Source: Halocaridina rubra (taxonomy: Eukaryota > Arthropoda > Malacostraca > Decapoda > Atyidae). Taken from it: a stretch of 32,500 bases of DNA. Position 1 is the first letter of the stretch. The number at the start of each line of letters is the position of its first letter. Below are positions 1-31,465 of this stretch, piece by piece. The stretch is from positions 5,001 to 37,500 of the forward strand of contig JAXCGZ010020827.1 of NCBI GenBank assembly GCA_037179515.1. Reading direction: 5' to 3'. The notes under the pieces are model-generated. The model saw only the letters and a program-made list of their open reading frames with translations. It did no database searches and was not told the origin of the DNA. A program made the translations under genes and the position numbers.

Positions 1-419
<419 letters not shown>

Positions 420-599
420 GGTTCCTTTGATGTGTCCAAATGTTGCACGGGCAAGTGATCTGAGAGCATTTAGTCTTGGTTTATCATGTGTGGGGAGTTG
501 GAGAATAGTGTATTGCACTGTCTTCTGAAGTCTCGAATTTCTGTTCTGAAATTAGGGTTTTATCTTATTCTGTTACCTATAGGGATATATTTTTCTGTT

Positions 600-1600
600 T
601 TTTAAATATCGTGTTAATATGCAGTATCTTTATGATTGTGATGAGAGTAGTTTTGAATTTCGAAAAGTCGTTTCTTTAGTGACCAGTGTATGTCTGTGGC
701 CGACTGGGGTTGCTATTGTTATGGTGGTGGTGATATGAGGTGGTGGACAGAAACTAGTTTTAACCAATCTACACGTTTTCATCGGGGCCAGATTCGGAGA
801 ACAGATGATAACTGGAGATTATAGTAGGAAATAGGCTTGGTGATGAATATGTGTTGATGAATGCTAATTTAGAATGCAAAGGTTTTCTGTTTGGTGTAGT
901 ATTACCAACCATCTGTTCATGTCAAGGTTGTCAACAAACAAAATAGCCATCTTGGCAATGAAGTCACCAGCCAAGTTAATGTAGGGAGTATTGGTGACGT
1001 TTTGTAATTGTGGGGTGTAGTTGTAAGGTATTGTGGATGTTTGAGGGGGGGATGTATGTATTTGTGATGGTTATGTCTGATATTTTGCCTTTTGGGGAGG
1101 AGGTGTTTTGGAGTTCACTGGTGTCTGTTAAGTTAATGAATTTGTGCTTTAGGGTTATGAGTCCACCACCACCAGTGCCACCAACCCAGTCTTGGCTAAT
1201 GAGGTGAAGATTGAAATGTGGATATTTTGTGTTTAGTGTACTTTTGTTCCTTGTAAGATGGCAGAGTGTATATAGTGTTGTTTGTTGAAGTGTGGTTCAA
1301 GTTTTTTGGGGTGTATGCCTTCTAAGTTAATCTGTAAAATATTGGTGTAATGTATGCTGTGTGTATTAGGTGCTGCTGCAGGGGAGTTAAGAGGGTGGGG
1401 GAAAGGAGACAGTCATAATAATGATGATGATGGGTGAGGTGAGGATTGGAGTGTTGGGATGTTGATGGTGTTGGAAGGATCGGTAGATTGGGGGATGGGT
1501 GCAAAGGTGTAAGAGCTGGGTTTGAAGGAGGGTGTAGGGAGCATTCTGAGTATATCAAACTATTTGTGTAGCATTTCATGTTAGCAAGTGTTGTGCTTGC
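600..1600 (-). pseudogene. Degenerate LINE endonuclease region (Jockey-like)
   Basis: Read on the minus strand, positions 1350 down to 950 give broken pieces of an APE-type LINE endonuclease. They start with NILQINLEGIHPKKLE and continue through ILQGTKVH (the family's QETK catalytic motif, here with Glu replaced by Gly), GGTGGGGLITL, DITITNTYIPPSN and LAGDFIAK (family AGDFNA). The pieces need at least two frame changes and carry stops. A proline/histidine-rich stretch precedes them (1600-1350), and weak endonuclease-like text follows down to about 600. The catalytic substitution and the frameshifts mark it as dead. The clade assignment to Jockey-like elements is tentative. Confidence 0.65.
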
Positions 1601-1926
1601 GAAACTGTCCAATATCTGCTAAAGTTGCAGAAGAGTGAACCTTAAGTGTTTTAACTCAAAATGACGGGTGTAGAGTATGTTGGACATATGTTTGCAGTTG
1701 GGTGCTTGGTTGCTTCCAGTGTCTTTGGCTAGATGTTCTCAAGGAATGACCACCAGTCATACCTCGGTGTAGAAAAAATTGTATTGGGTTGAGTGATGAG
1801 GTAATCAATATGGTGAGCCTTTCCAAGGTTCTCTTGCCCGGTGACGGGCAGGGGTTGGTTGTGGCAGTTTGGTCCCTTTGGTACTCCTCTGAAGTTACTT
1901 GGCTTCCCCATCTAGTTTTTTTGCAG

Positions 1927-2086
1927 CTCCAGAGATTTACCTAAACCGAAGATGCTGCCACTCCAGTCTGCATTTGGATTTTTAGGTTATGAAATGGCAG
2001 CTAGTACACTGCAAATGGATCCTAGTCGAATACCGAGTCTTCAAAAGTCACTCTTAACACAGCAGATGAAAGGCCTACAGACCTAA
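1927..2086 (+). CDS. Possible last exon of an unidentified plus-strand gene
   Basis: A strong acceptor (pyrimidine run then TTTTTTTGCAG, ending at 1926) is followed by 52 open codons from 1928 to the TAA at 2084-2086. Base 1927 completes a split codon. The peptide reads from SRDLPKPKMLPLQSAFG through GYEMAASTLQMDPSRIP to SLLTQQMKGLQT. Its mixed, non-repetitive composition looks like real protein, but I do not recognise the family. The preceding exons would lie left of 1926, hidden by the LINE fossil or off the window. A candidate polyadenylation signal, AATAAA, sits at 2513-2518, which would give a 3' UTR of about 450 bases. If real, this gene converges tail-to-tail on the PHF7-like gene. It could also be a chance open frame or a processed scrap. 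Confidence 0.4.
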
Positions 2087-2760
2087 GTCTTAAAAATATC
2101 ACCCAAAAACTGGATGAAAGGTATGTCTACTGAAAATCTCATGTACATGTAGCTTACACATACAAATGAATCATGAAGATTTAAAAATATACAGTTTTGC
2201 TTTTTTTACATATTTGGCACAGTTACAGGTACATTAGCTATAGCACCACTGGTGTAAAGAAGCAAGTGATGACTGGCATTGCTTCATATCAGTGAAAAAT
2301 GTACATAGGTATAAAAACTAATCCATAGTAAGATTTAAATTTTAATCACATAAAAAACCTAAATACAAAAGAGCATTCGTCAATTTCCATATCCCCAATA
2401 CCAGCTATTTAGTTATTCTGAGGTCAGGGGCAATATCTATTCTATACTGTTTTCTGCTCCCAAAATCAATGACATACCACTGTACTTAAATAATAATCTA
2501 TAAACCATCACCAATAAACTATAAAAACAGTATAGATTTCTGCTTTATAAAAATTTCTATAAAAACTGTGTTTAACATAGCAAGACAAGAAAATAAAAAA
2601 ATTGTAATGGATCAAAATATTAAAAAAATTTTCAAAAGTCCCTCCCTGATATGATTTTTTCTTTGCAGCTTCTCGACCATCAATGTTCATGCGGTAAACT
2701 GCTACTCTGTAGTCAAGCATTGTTTTGTGTCTAGTTTTGAAGTTTTGCACCGCATTCTTC
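2087..2760 (+). other. AT-rich stretch, possible 3' UTR
   Basis: No coding signal is seen. AATAAA occurs at 2513-2518. If the exon ending at 2086 is real, this stretch is its 3' UTR and downstream flank. Confidence 0.35.
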
Positions 2761-2863
2761 AGCTACCGTGCTGACTTTAGAGCTGAGATAGGAGACCAAA
2801 GCATGGGAAGTTTTTCAAGCTGTGGTCTAAGTTCATTAACAAATCCGGAGAGTCTGCAAACAG

Positions 2864-3268
2864 TATTATGCATTGGGTTAGGAAAACCATACAACACCCA
2901 AAGGAGGTTAATAAAGACTGGATTCGTAGAGAACAAACCTCAGTCAGGAAGACCTTTAAGTGGGCAGAATGAGGAGAACATTGAAACAGTCTGAGACATT
3001 TGTTCAGAATTAAGGAAAGTCCATTCAGTGAGCAGCTACAGAATTGAAAACCAGTGTGATATCTAGCCAATAGATGAGATCTCAAGTTGTATCCATGCAG
3101 ATGTTCAATTCCACAGTTGCTTGTCGAATGTAATGTCGTCAACTCTAAACAAACGTTTACCGACAGTTTCGACATTCTCCTCACTCTGCCCACTTCAAGG
3201 TCTTCCTGAATGAGGTTAGTCCTCTACAAATCCAGTCTCCATGATGGTTTTCCAGTGCATAATGTTGT
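2864..3268. mobile_element. Inverted pair of transposase helix-turn-helix fragments
   Basis: Two copies of one sequence face each other. The core at 2915-2991 (plus) matches the reverse complement of 3162-3238. Both are 77 bases and agree at about 67 positions in my hand alignment. Both encode, across frameshifts, a motif like TGFVENKPQSGRPLSGQ followed by ENIETV or ENVETV. This is the linker-plus-HTH text seen at the N-terminus of mariner/Tc-like and related (DUF4817-type) transposase relatives. Stops interrupt both copies. Similarity continues more weakly outward to about 2864 and 3268 and inward to about 3060. Neither copy has a catalytic DDE/D domain, so the pair is a relic. Confidence 0.6.
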
Positions 3269-3299
3269 CCGACAACTGTCCAGAATTGATTCTGCAATT

Positions 3300-4830
3300 T
3301 GACCACAGATTAATAAATATCTTACCAGGCAGCAATTTTACAACTCTGTTCTATCGGTATGGTAGAACCAGAAACTGGTGGAAAAGTGAGAAGTAAACTC
3401 AAATAATTCTGAACAACTGAGTAAAAGCTTACCACAATATAAACTTTGTAGATACCTACAAGGAAAATATAAAATCATATTAGGGAGTAACTGATATGTA
3501 GGCAAGATGATAGAATAAATGCTAAATCAAATGCAAATTATTTTATTTTCTGATAAACTATATTTATTTTTTACTTGCATTATTCTCTGGACAAAGTCAT
3601 TTATATCCCTAAGATCTATTTGTTCTCCCAAACATTCGACAGGGGAAAGGTTATTGCTTAACTTCCGCGAGGTACGTAATAAGTGATTAGTGCTTACATG
3701 CTGGAGTCATAAACGGAAATGAAGTGTGGGGGTTCACAAGTATGATCTGATAGTGAGTTCTGACTCAACCCTGTTTCTTTACATTAATGATTATTACTTG
3801 GAAATGGAAGGACTTGCTGTCCATCACCCTGTATGTTAATGTGCGTTTGTTGTAATCAATGAATATATCTTCTTTCACAGCCAACCTTTTGTTTTTGCTC
3901 TTTTAGAGAAGTGTCACATTTTAGGTAACTGTATTAGCTTGAACATGGTGTACTGGTTTCTTAGATGGTTTATAATTATGCCATGCTGGAGGTGGCTGAC
4001 ACTTTTATGCTCAAGTGTAGTTTAAATAATACCAAGGTAGGTTAATGTTACTACTCGCAGTTAGCAGTGATACTGCTATATAAGATTACTTGTCTGCAAA
4101 TCGGTAGAGGGGGAAATCTTGGAGTGTTTCTCCTAAGTATGCAGTTGGTTTTTGGATTTTTGTAGTATATTTTGAAATTCAGCTTGCCTTTTGGGTTTGT
4201 GGTGACTAAACTCCTAGATACAATATATTTTTAGTGGCCTTTTCATCATCACAGTAGGCTGTAATTACGAGCTGAAGCTCGTACAACAAATATCGAAAAA
4301 CCAGGAGTCTACTTACAAGGAACACTCTGAGACAGACCCCTCCAACACTTGGTAGACAAGTGGTCTTATATAACAATTTTATTGCTCCACTGCTGACTGT
4401 GAGCAGCAATGTAAACTGGTATGACTCAGACTACACTGGCATGTAGAGTGACTGGCCACCTGCAGCATTGCAAGATTAAAAACAATCTGAGAAACCAGTA
4501 CTCAAGCTAATAAAGCTCACTAAAATGTAATAATTCTCTACATAAGAAAAGAGAGAAGCAAAAAGTTAGCCAATATAAAATCCATAATCATCAATTAATA
4601 GAAACTTTACCTTAATTTAGGGTTGAACGGCAAGTCCCCTAGGACTCTCAGAACACACTTGGTACCCCCAACACTAATTTTCTCTCCGCTGATGCTTATG
4701 TGACACCACCAGGAAAGCACTCCTCACCTGTCAATTACCTTGGTGTAGATGCAGCAACCCACATCCCTGAATAATAAAAAAATACAAACTGTGGTAAATA
4801 CACTGATGAATAACAAATAAACAGTTTTTA
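3300..4830. other. No recognisable feature
   Basis: AT-rich DNA. Open frames are short and show no family motif. I see no repeat shared with the rest of the window. Confidence 0.5.
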
Positions 4831-5013
4831 TGTCACGGACTCCCTTTTCAATCAAGGGCTAGGGCAGTCGCCTTCTTGCGAAGGACTTGTTTTGGCAGAT
4901 GTAATCGTTACCCTGGGTGCATGCCCTTGCTAACCTCAGACCATGGCGGGGAGCGAATCCTTGACCTGACGCCTCAAAGTCGCGGACGTTACCGCTTGAG
5001 CCACGGTGACTAC
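4831..5013 (-). repeat. tRNA-derived SINE (family 2, single copy here)
   Basis: Read on the minus strand from 5013, the head is tRNA-like. A box A-like sequence, GTGGCTCAAGCGGTAACG, is followed about 30 bases later by a box B-like GGTCAAGGATTCGCTCC. A tRNA-unrelated body follows and ends near 4831. The body is GC-richer than its AT-rich surroundings. Mutations in box B (the usual GGTTCGANTCC is altered) suggest an old, inactive insertion. Confidence 0.75.
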
Positions 5014-5405
5014 AATAACAAATAAACAGTACTAATCTTTAAAATCTTTAACGACACTGCAATACACCAATAAAATAAGATATTGTAACCTCAAAAGTAC
5101 ATAATCTAATTACTATAACTAAATATTCTGTCCTATTTAAATAAAAAAAAATATGCATAATCAAGATTTTATATGTATGTAATACACATCTATAACCACT
5201 AAGTTGAGATACAGTTTTGTAAAACAAAACAGTACTCTGCCAGGTTTAAATACGTAATTTCACCGCCTGCAATGAAAATAATAATTGCATATACACATGT
5301 CAACTAAAAATATTATGAGATATTATATAGCAGTCATATACATATTTTAGTTGGCAAGTAACCACAAGCAAACCTCTATTACAAAATTTTTATTTAGAGT
5401 TAAAC
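5014..5405. other. No recognisable feature
   Basis: AT-rich intergenic DNA between a SINE and a MITE. No coding motif or repeat is seen. Confidence 0.5.
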
Positions 5406-5784
5406 TAAGGGTGCGTCCACACTTGCCCTCGAATATGTGCTGGCAACACGGTTTGCAGCATGTTAGATTACATGATGGCATCACCTTGTAGACAGGTGTG
5501 TGCTAACAAGTTAATGATCATGTTGACAGCATGTTAGTAGCAGAGGTGAGGTGAACAGCAAGGCCACACTTGGCAGGTTAGTGGCCACCATAATGTCAGC
5601 TACTGATGATGCCATACAGGTAACATGTTAGCTACCACATAGCCTGGTCTACACCACTGCTGCCAACATGCTGCCAGCTAGTGGTACCAACCTCTCGTGG
5701 ACATGACCACTAACATGCTTGTTAGTGAGCTTGTTAAGTACTTCTTGCCATCAAATGTTCGAGGGCATGTGTGGATGCGCCTTA
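5406..5784. mobile_element. Non-autonomous DNA transposon (MITE), 379 bp
   Basis: Both ends carry inverted copies of one sequence. The left end begins TAAGGGTGCGTCCACAC and continues TTGCCCTCGAATATG. The right end, reverse-complemented, begins TAAGGCGCATCCACAC and continues ATGCCCTCGAACATT. Similarity extends over about 40 bases with a 1-bp indel and a few substitutions. The interior has no coding potential but repeats short words such as CATGTTAG and GCCAACATG in both orientations. No clear target-site duplication remains. The superfamily is uncertain; the TTAA-like right border would fit several cut-and-paste groups. Confidence 0.75.
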
Positions 5785-6900
5785 AGGAACAAAAATTGTA
5801 ATGCACACCAAGAAAACAATTCATATGCTTATGCACCAATGCGACCACTATTAGTTCTGCTACGTATATCTGCAAAACCTAACAAATAATATTTATGGTA
5901 TTCTGGCACCATTTTAAAAGAATTTAAAATTAAACAAAGTCAAGATAGTGAATAAAGTCCTCCATAGCATTAAACTAAACGTTAAGAAATAACTAATAAA
6001 TCGGAAGACAAAACAGATGTGTTCAATATATTAGAGAGATGATGCCTATGCCACAATCCAGTGATGTTTAAGGACATCTGTCAAAACCTATTCCATCCCT
6101 ATACAATAATCAGTGATATTATGAAGACACAACAACATGAACTACAAATGAAGGTTGTCCAATAAAACCCCCAAGAGGTATAAATATGTACAATATGTAT
6201 TTTTTTTTCTAAGCCAAAAATTCATATTCTATATACTTATAGTAAAAGGGTTTTTTAACTATATTTACAATAATCGTTATTACATGCTGCTATGACAGAA
6301 ACCACTATAAACAATATAATTGGTGAAGCGTTTGATACAACCTTTTAAGAGCTATGCTTGCGTTATGAAATCACTCAAGTTCGTTTCTTAGAATTACATA
6401 TTGGTTAAAAAATATTCAAAAAATACCAAAACTATTAAAAGTTACTAAAGAGAGCAGTACTCACTTCATTATATATTGTCAAATAACTGTAACGGAATGC
6501 TATTAACATATTAGCTGTAAAAGATCTGATTAATATTGAATATTATTCCTGAAGAAGTGTCAAGAAACTATCAGACACAAAAATGCAAAAACTGCCAGCA
6601 GAAAACTAATTATAATCTTGAAATGTATATCTAAAGAATATATCAAGTAATACAGTATCTGTTCCACTGAGTAAGCAGTAAAGATAAAATCTTTTGTTGT
6701 CACTGCTTCACTTTTGTGCACGAAAGCTTTCCTAACTTTTACAAACAAAACTGACAATAACATACACATGGAAAACCTAAGACAGCACTAGTACAAATTA
6801 CTTGCAAGTACTGTATTTACTGTTAACATAGCAGTATTTTAATGAATTAATATCATTAGCGATTTATCTAAAAACTGACTTACTTGACTGGGTTAGTGGT
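5785..6900. other. No recognisable feature
   Basis: AT-rich DNA with only short chance open frames. Confidence 0.5.
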
Positions 6901-6904
6901 TGTA

Positions 6905-7510
6905 AATATGGGTGCACGGACTAAGTGCTTAAAGTCAAACTGTCCACAGCCTAATGGATAAAATGCCTAATTGCCTAATGGAAAAAAAGATTGAAGTATA
7001 CAAGACTCAAAAATAACATTTTAAATTCGGTATCGAATATGGAAAACGAAACGTTCAGAAATTACATGACTCCTATTAGCCCTAAGCTTGAATATGCAGC
7101 ACCCTTCTGGAAAAAAAAACCTTGAGAATGTTCAAAGACACACTTCAAAGCTGGTAACAAAGATCCCTAATCTCAGTTATGAGGAGAGGCTGAATGACAT
7201 GGACCTACCTCACCTAACATAACTTTGTTGTAAAATTCTTATGCTTCATGTTGACAGAAATGGCTTCTTTAAAATAAAAGTGTAAGTTTTAGAAAAAATC
7301 AAATAAAAGCTGACCCTTATTTTATATTAGTTTTAGTAAATGTTGATAATCCTAGTTTTAAATGTATAATATGTGAACCTAGTTTTTTCTTAATTTTTTT
7401 TCCCATTAGGAATTTTGACCATTAGGAATTCTGTCACTTAGACGTTTGGTCCATTAGGAAATTTGTCTGAAGGCAGTTTGAATGTTTGCATCTTGACTTT
7501 GGGCGTTCAG
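6905..7510. repeat. Inverted-repeat element with CCTAATGG motifs
   Basis: The left arm (6905-6985) contains three CCTAATGG / CCTAATT words after AAAGTCAAAC. The right arm (7400-7510), reverse-complemented, contains AAAGTCAAGATGC followed by TTCCTAATGG repeated three times. The arms are similar but diverged and vary in repeat number. They enclose a LINE scrap at 7074-7218. This looks like a foldback-type element with short tandem repeats in its termini. The boundaries are approximate. Confidence 0.5.
7074..7218 (+). pseudogene. LINE reverse-transcriptase C-terminal scrap (CR1/L2-like)
   Basis: The plus strand encodes SPKLEYAAPFW and then, after a frameshift in an A-run near 7115, LENVQRHTSKLVTKIP and NLSYEERLNDMDLPHL. 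This is the characteristic text after the RT domain of CR1/L2/RTE-type LINEs (family: EYA..VW.P......LE.VQRRATK, LSYEERL..L.LP.L). It is about 48 residues long and clearly a dead fragment. Confidence 0.75.
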
Positions 7511-7519
7511 TCTGCTCAT

Positions 7520-8709
<1,190 letters not shown>

Positions 8710-8849
8710 TGAAAAAGTGTCCACGTGCTTCACAGCATACACTGTCAAATGAATATATCGTAAGTGATTCTTCATTAGATAGGAAGCGAGTTTCAATGAA
8801 GTTATAATAATGTCAAGCTAAGACAGTTTAGTGGTTTAAACATATTTTG

Positions 8850-9542
8850 ATCCAACCTCCATGCCCTTATTGACTCAGCAGACATAATGAGTATACAAGA
8901 GAAATCAAGAGGCCATTCAAGGATCAACTATATCAAGAACTCAAAAACTAAGATGAGCAAACAGGCATATTCTGTGATACATCCAAATACACGAGAAAAA
9001 AAAATTACAAATTAAGATTACTCCTGAATTACTAAATGGAGACATCCAGAAAAGGATAGCTGAAAAATGGAAAGTATTCATTTACAGGTCTCGGAGTAAT
9101 TCATCTGTAACCAGCAATTCTCTTGATAAAATCAATATACATTGATAAGATAGCATTAGCATAGTCTAGGCCTACAGTTCAAACCTAACCACATTTTGCT
9201 GATCAAATGGAAAAACATTTCTACAGGGCTACAGTTCACACTTATCCGCACTTTGCTGACTGAAAGGATAATTTCTACATGTCTAAGAGAATACCATTCC
9301 CCTAACAGAGTTTAACCTATTTATTGGCTAACCTCAGTGAAGGTATAGCTAGTGTCAACTCCATATCAGTTTTGAAGCAATCGAAGTCCAACAGTCCTGT
9401 GCCTACAAACAAGGATATATTTCTGATGGATTGCACTGAGATCCAGAGAGGTTACATTTCACATTATTCAAATTTCTTTATCAATGAGCAAACATTAGAA
9501 AATATTTTAACAGGATCTCCACAAAATACTGCTAGTCATTGA
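8850..9542 (+). other. Unrecognised region with weak coding-like fragments
   Basis: The plus strand shows broken peptide-like stretches between about 8850 and 9130 and a 72-codon open frame ending at 9542 that contains SVLKQSKSNSPVPTNKD. I recognise no family. A diverged tandem duplication of roughly 55 bases (about 9168-9222 and 9226-9280, sharing CTACAGTTCA and CTTTGCTGA-like words) lies inside. On the minus strand AATAAA at 9325-9320 is the nearest canonical polyadenylation signal downstream of the PHF7-like stop, so part of this stretch could be transcribed. It could be a decayed repeat or plain intergenic DNA. Confidence 0.3.
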
Positions 9543-10056
9543 TTAAACAAATTTTCATCAATATGGAAATGAAATCATAGCTTGTTTAAACAATTCTATG
9601 CAAGAAATATAAAAGCTTTTAAAAAATCAATTCTATTTTGAAAAGTAACCCAATATCCTAAAATAAGTTAATATACTAAACACGAATATATTCTACATTT
9701 GAGTCAAACAATAATCTAATGATAATTAAGTTTTCTGGTACTTTAGATTATATTTATAATTGCCAAAATTATGTCCTATTCTACATTAGATAACTGAAAT
9801 TAAATTTCAAATAAAAAAGTCTTTATAAAGCAACTACAGTAAAAATTACCAGTAGACTAAGTTATTTTAGTCTGTTACTATTTACAAAAAAAAAAACTAA
9901 TGAAAATTGATATATCAACACAGTAATATGCAAGTTTATGAACAGCAGTGCATCTGCAATACCTAAGTGCTGCAATAGTAACATCATATCAAACAACGGT
10001 GAAATCTGTGTATACTGTTTTTACATCACTAGAGTCAACAAAAATACATTCATCAT

Positions 10057-10345
10057 AAAACTAAACTGTGATGTAACTTCTGAAACCAAACTCAGCTTAG
10101 TATACAAAATTCTACTGTGATGTAATTTTTGAAACAAAACTCAGTATACAAGTAGAATATAAAACAATACCTTGAGGTAATTTCTGACAACTAACTCGAT
10201 ATGAAATACAAAACTAATAATATGTAACTTCCGAAGCAAAACTAAGTATACAAATACAATTTAAAACCAAACACTGAAGTAACTTCTGCTGTACAATACA
10301 AAACTACACTGTGGTAGAACTTCTAAAACGAAACTAAGGCGAGAG
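10057..10345. repeat. Degenerate ~50-bp tandem repeat (about 6 units)
   Basis: Successive units share the order AAACT.CACTGTGATGTAA, CTTCTGAAAC and AAACTCAGTATACAA. Units begin near 10057, 10111, 10160, 10210, 10263 and 10303. They differ by many substitutions and small indels. The array lies 0.7-1.0 kb past the stop codon of the PHF7-like gene on the minus strand, possibly in its 3' UTR. Confidence 0.65.
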
Positions 10346-11026
10346 ACTCGTCCAACTCCAAAGTACACTTGCATTACGTAAAATGTAAAATGCTCATTAA
10401 ACTGATGAGAAAGCTCCTTTGACATTTTAAGCTAAATGAACAACACTATTTTCTAGATTTACTAATCTGTTCTAAAAGTCATTTCAAAGCTAGTAATACC
10501 TTGGTACACAATACAAAATATAATAAGCACAAAGCTTCTGTAAAATTATCAACTCATGTACAAGAGGTCATTATAATTTTGACAACAAAAATATATTCAT
10601 CAAGAACTCCACAGGAACATTTATATGTGAAATATGTTTCTCACTCAGCTTATATAATAATATTGCTGATTAGCTTTATCAACAATAAAATACTGGGTAC
10701 CGGATGAAAAAAAAAATGAATTTCTTTTATCCTGCAGCAAAGAGGAATGAAAATATTTACAGGAAGAAAAACAGAAACTTGTATAAGTGGGATAAATGAG
10801 TCGGATTCTGACGGCATAATATAAATTACAAAATTCTGCAGAAAGAATAAAGATATTTTTTTACAGTGTGAATATGAAGTGATGCACTTCAGTGCAAATG
10901 CTACAATGAAAAATGTGTTGGGAACTTATCAAAATATTAAGACACCATTAACAAAACTTAATATATCAATCAGGAACTTTCGCAGTTTGTTATAATATCT
11001 CCAATCAAGACCAACAGGTTTATCAG
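10346..11026 (-). other. Probable 3' UTR / downstream flank of the PHF7-like gene
   Basis: This follows the TAA stop of the minus-strand gene. I see no canonical AATAAA on the minus strand here. Weaker variants exist (TATAAA near 10624-10619, AGTAAA near 10460), and the nearest canonical signal is at 9325-9320. The transcript end is therefore unresolved. Confidence 0.4.
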
Positions 11027-30823
<19,797 letters not shown>

Positions 30824-31081
30824 CTGAAATAAAAGGGTTGAATATACAATACACATATTTACACTCAGCACTGTCAAATTCATTATATTTTTCTAACAGA
30901 ATAATATTGCTCCTTAGAGAGAAGCAGCAGTCAAAAGATGATGTACATGACCGTGCTAAGTGGAAGAGAGCTGTCAGAAACACTGACCCCAAATAGAAGT
31001 GGAATAAGATGCAGAGAAAGACAAAAATGAGAATGGAACATTTAAATGAATATCAATCTCAATTATAAATGTTATGTTAAT

Positions 31082-31250
31082 GTTTGCTGGTTTATATGTC
31101 ACTATTAATCCCCAATATGAGGATAGACACAGACAGGTTGGAACTGAGGAAATAAGACTGGACGTCCTTCCTAATATCCGCAGTGGGCTCAATCACAGGT
31201 CTGTCACCTCCCAGGGTGAGTATTCTAACCACTGTGCTACTGCAGCCCCT
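31082..31250 (-). repeat. SINE family 1, copy h (best tRNA-like head)
   Basis: Minus strand from 31250: GGGGCTGCAGTAGCACAGTG GTTAGAATACTC is a clear tRNA-like head with a box A region (TAGCACAGTGGTTAGA), and CTGTGATTGAGCCC sits where box B belongs. The body ends in TTAATAGTGACATATAAACC. It lies upstream of exon A, presumably in the next intron. Confidence 0.85.
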
Positions 31251-31465
31251 ATATCTGGTATTCTCATATGCCAAAAAAAACTCCATATTTATTTTTGTTA
31301 AACTTGATAAAATACACGAAAACATACAAAAAGAAAATATTAGTCATAAAAGTTTGCTAGATTTTTCCAAACAAAACAATGAAAGAGAAGGTTTAATAAT
31401 AAACAATGAATTAAGATTTTCTGAAGAAAAAAAAAAAACGGCAATATTCATCAAACGCTTTTCAT

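Noticed and set aside
1010..1207. Plus-strand 65-codon frame
   Set aside because: Lies opposite the LINE endonuclease fossil, and its composition is that of a reverse-strand shadow.
4831..5013. A functional tRNA gene near 5013 on the minus strand
   Set aside because: The acceptor stem does not pair well and a long SINE body follows.
9938..10120. 60-codon plus-strand frame
   Set aside because: Half lies in the tandem repeat and the text shows no motif.
31082..31250. A functional tRNA gene on the minus strand
   Set aside because: Box A is good but box B is altered and no cloverleaf closes; the body beyond the tRNA part and seven related copies mark it as a SINE.
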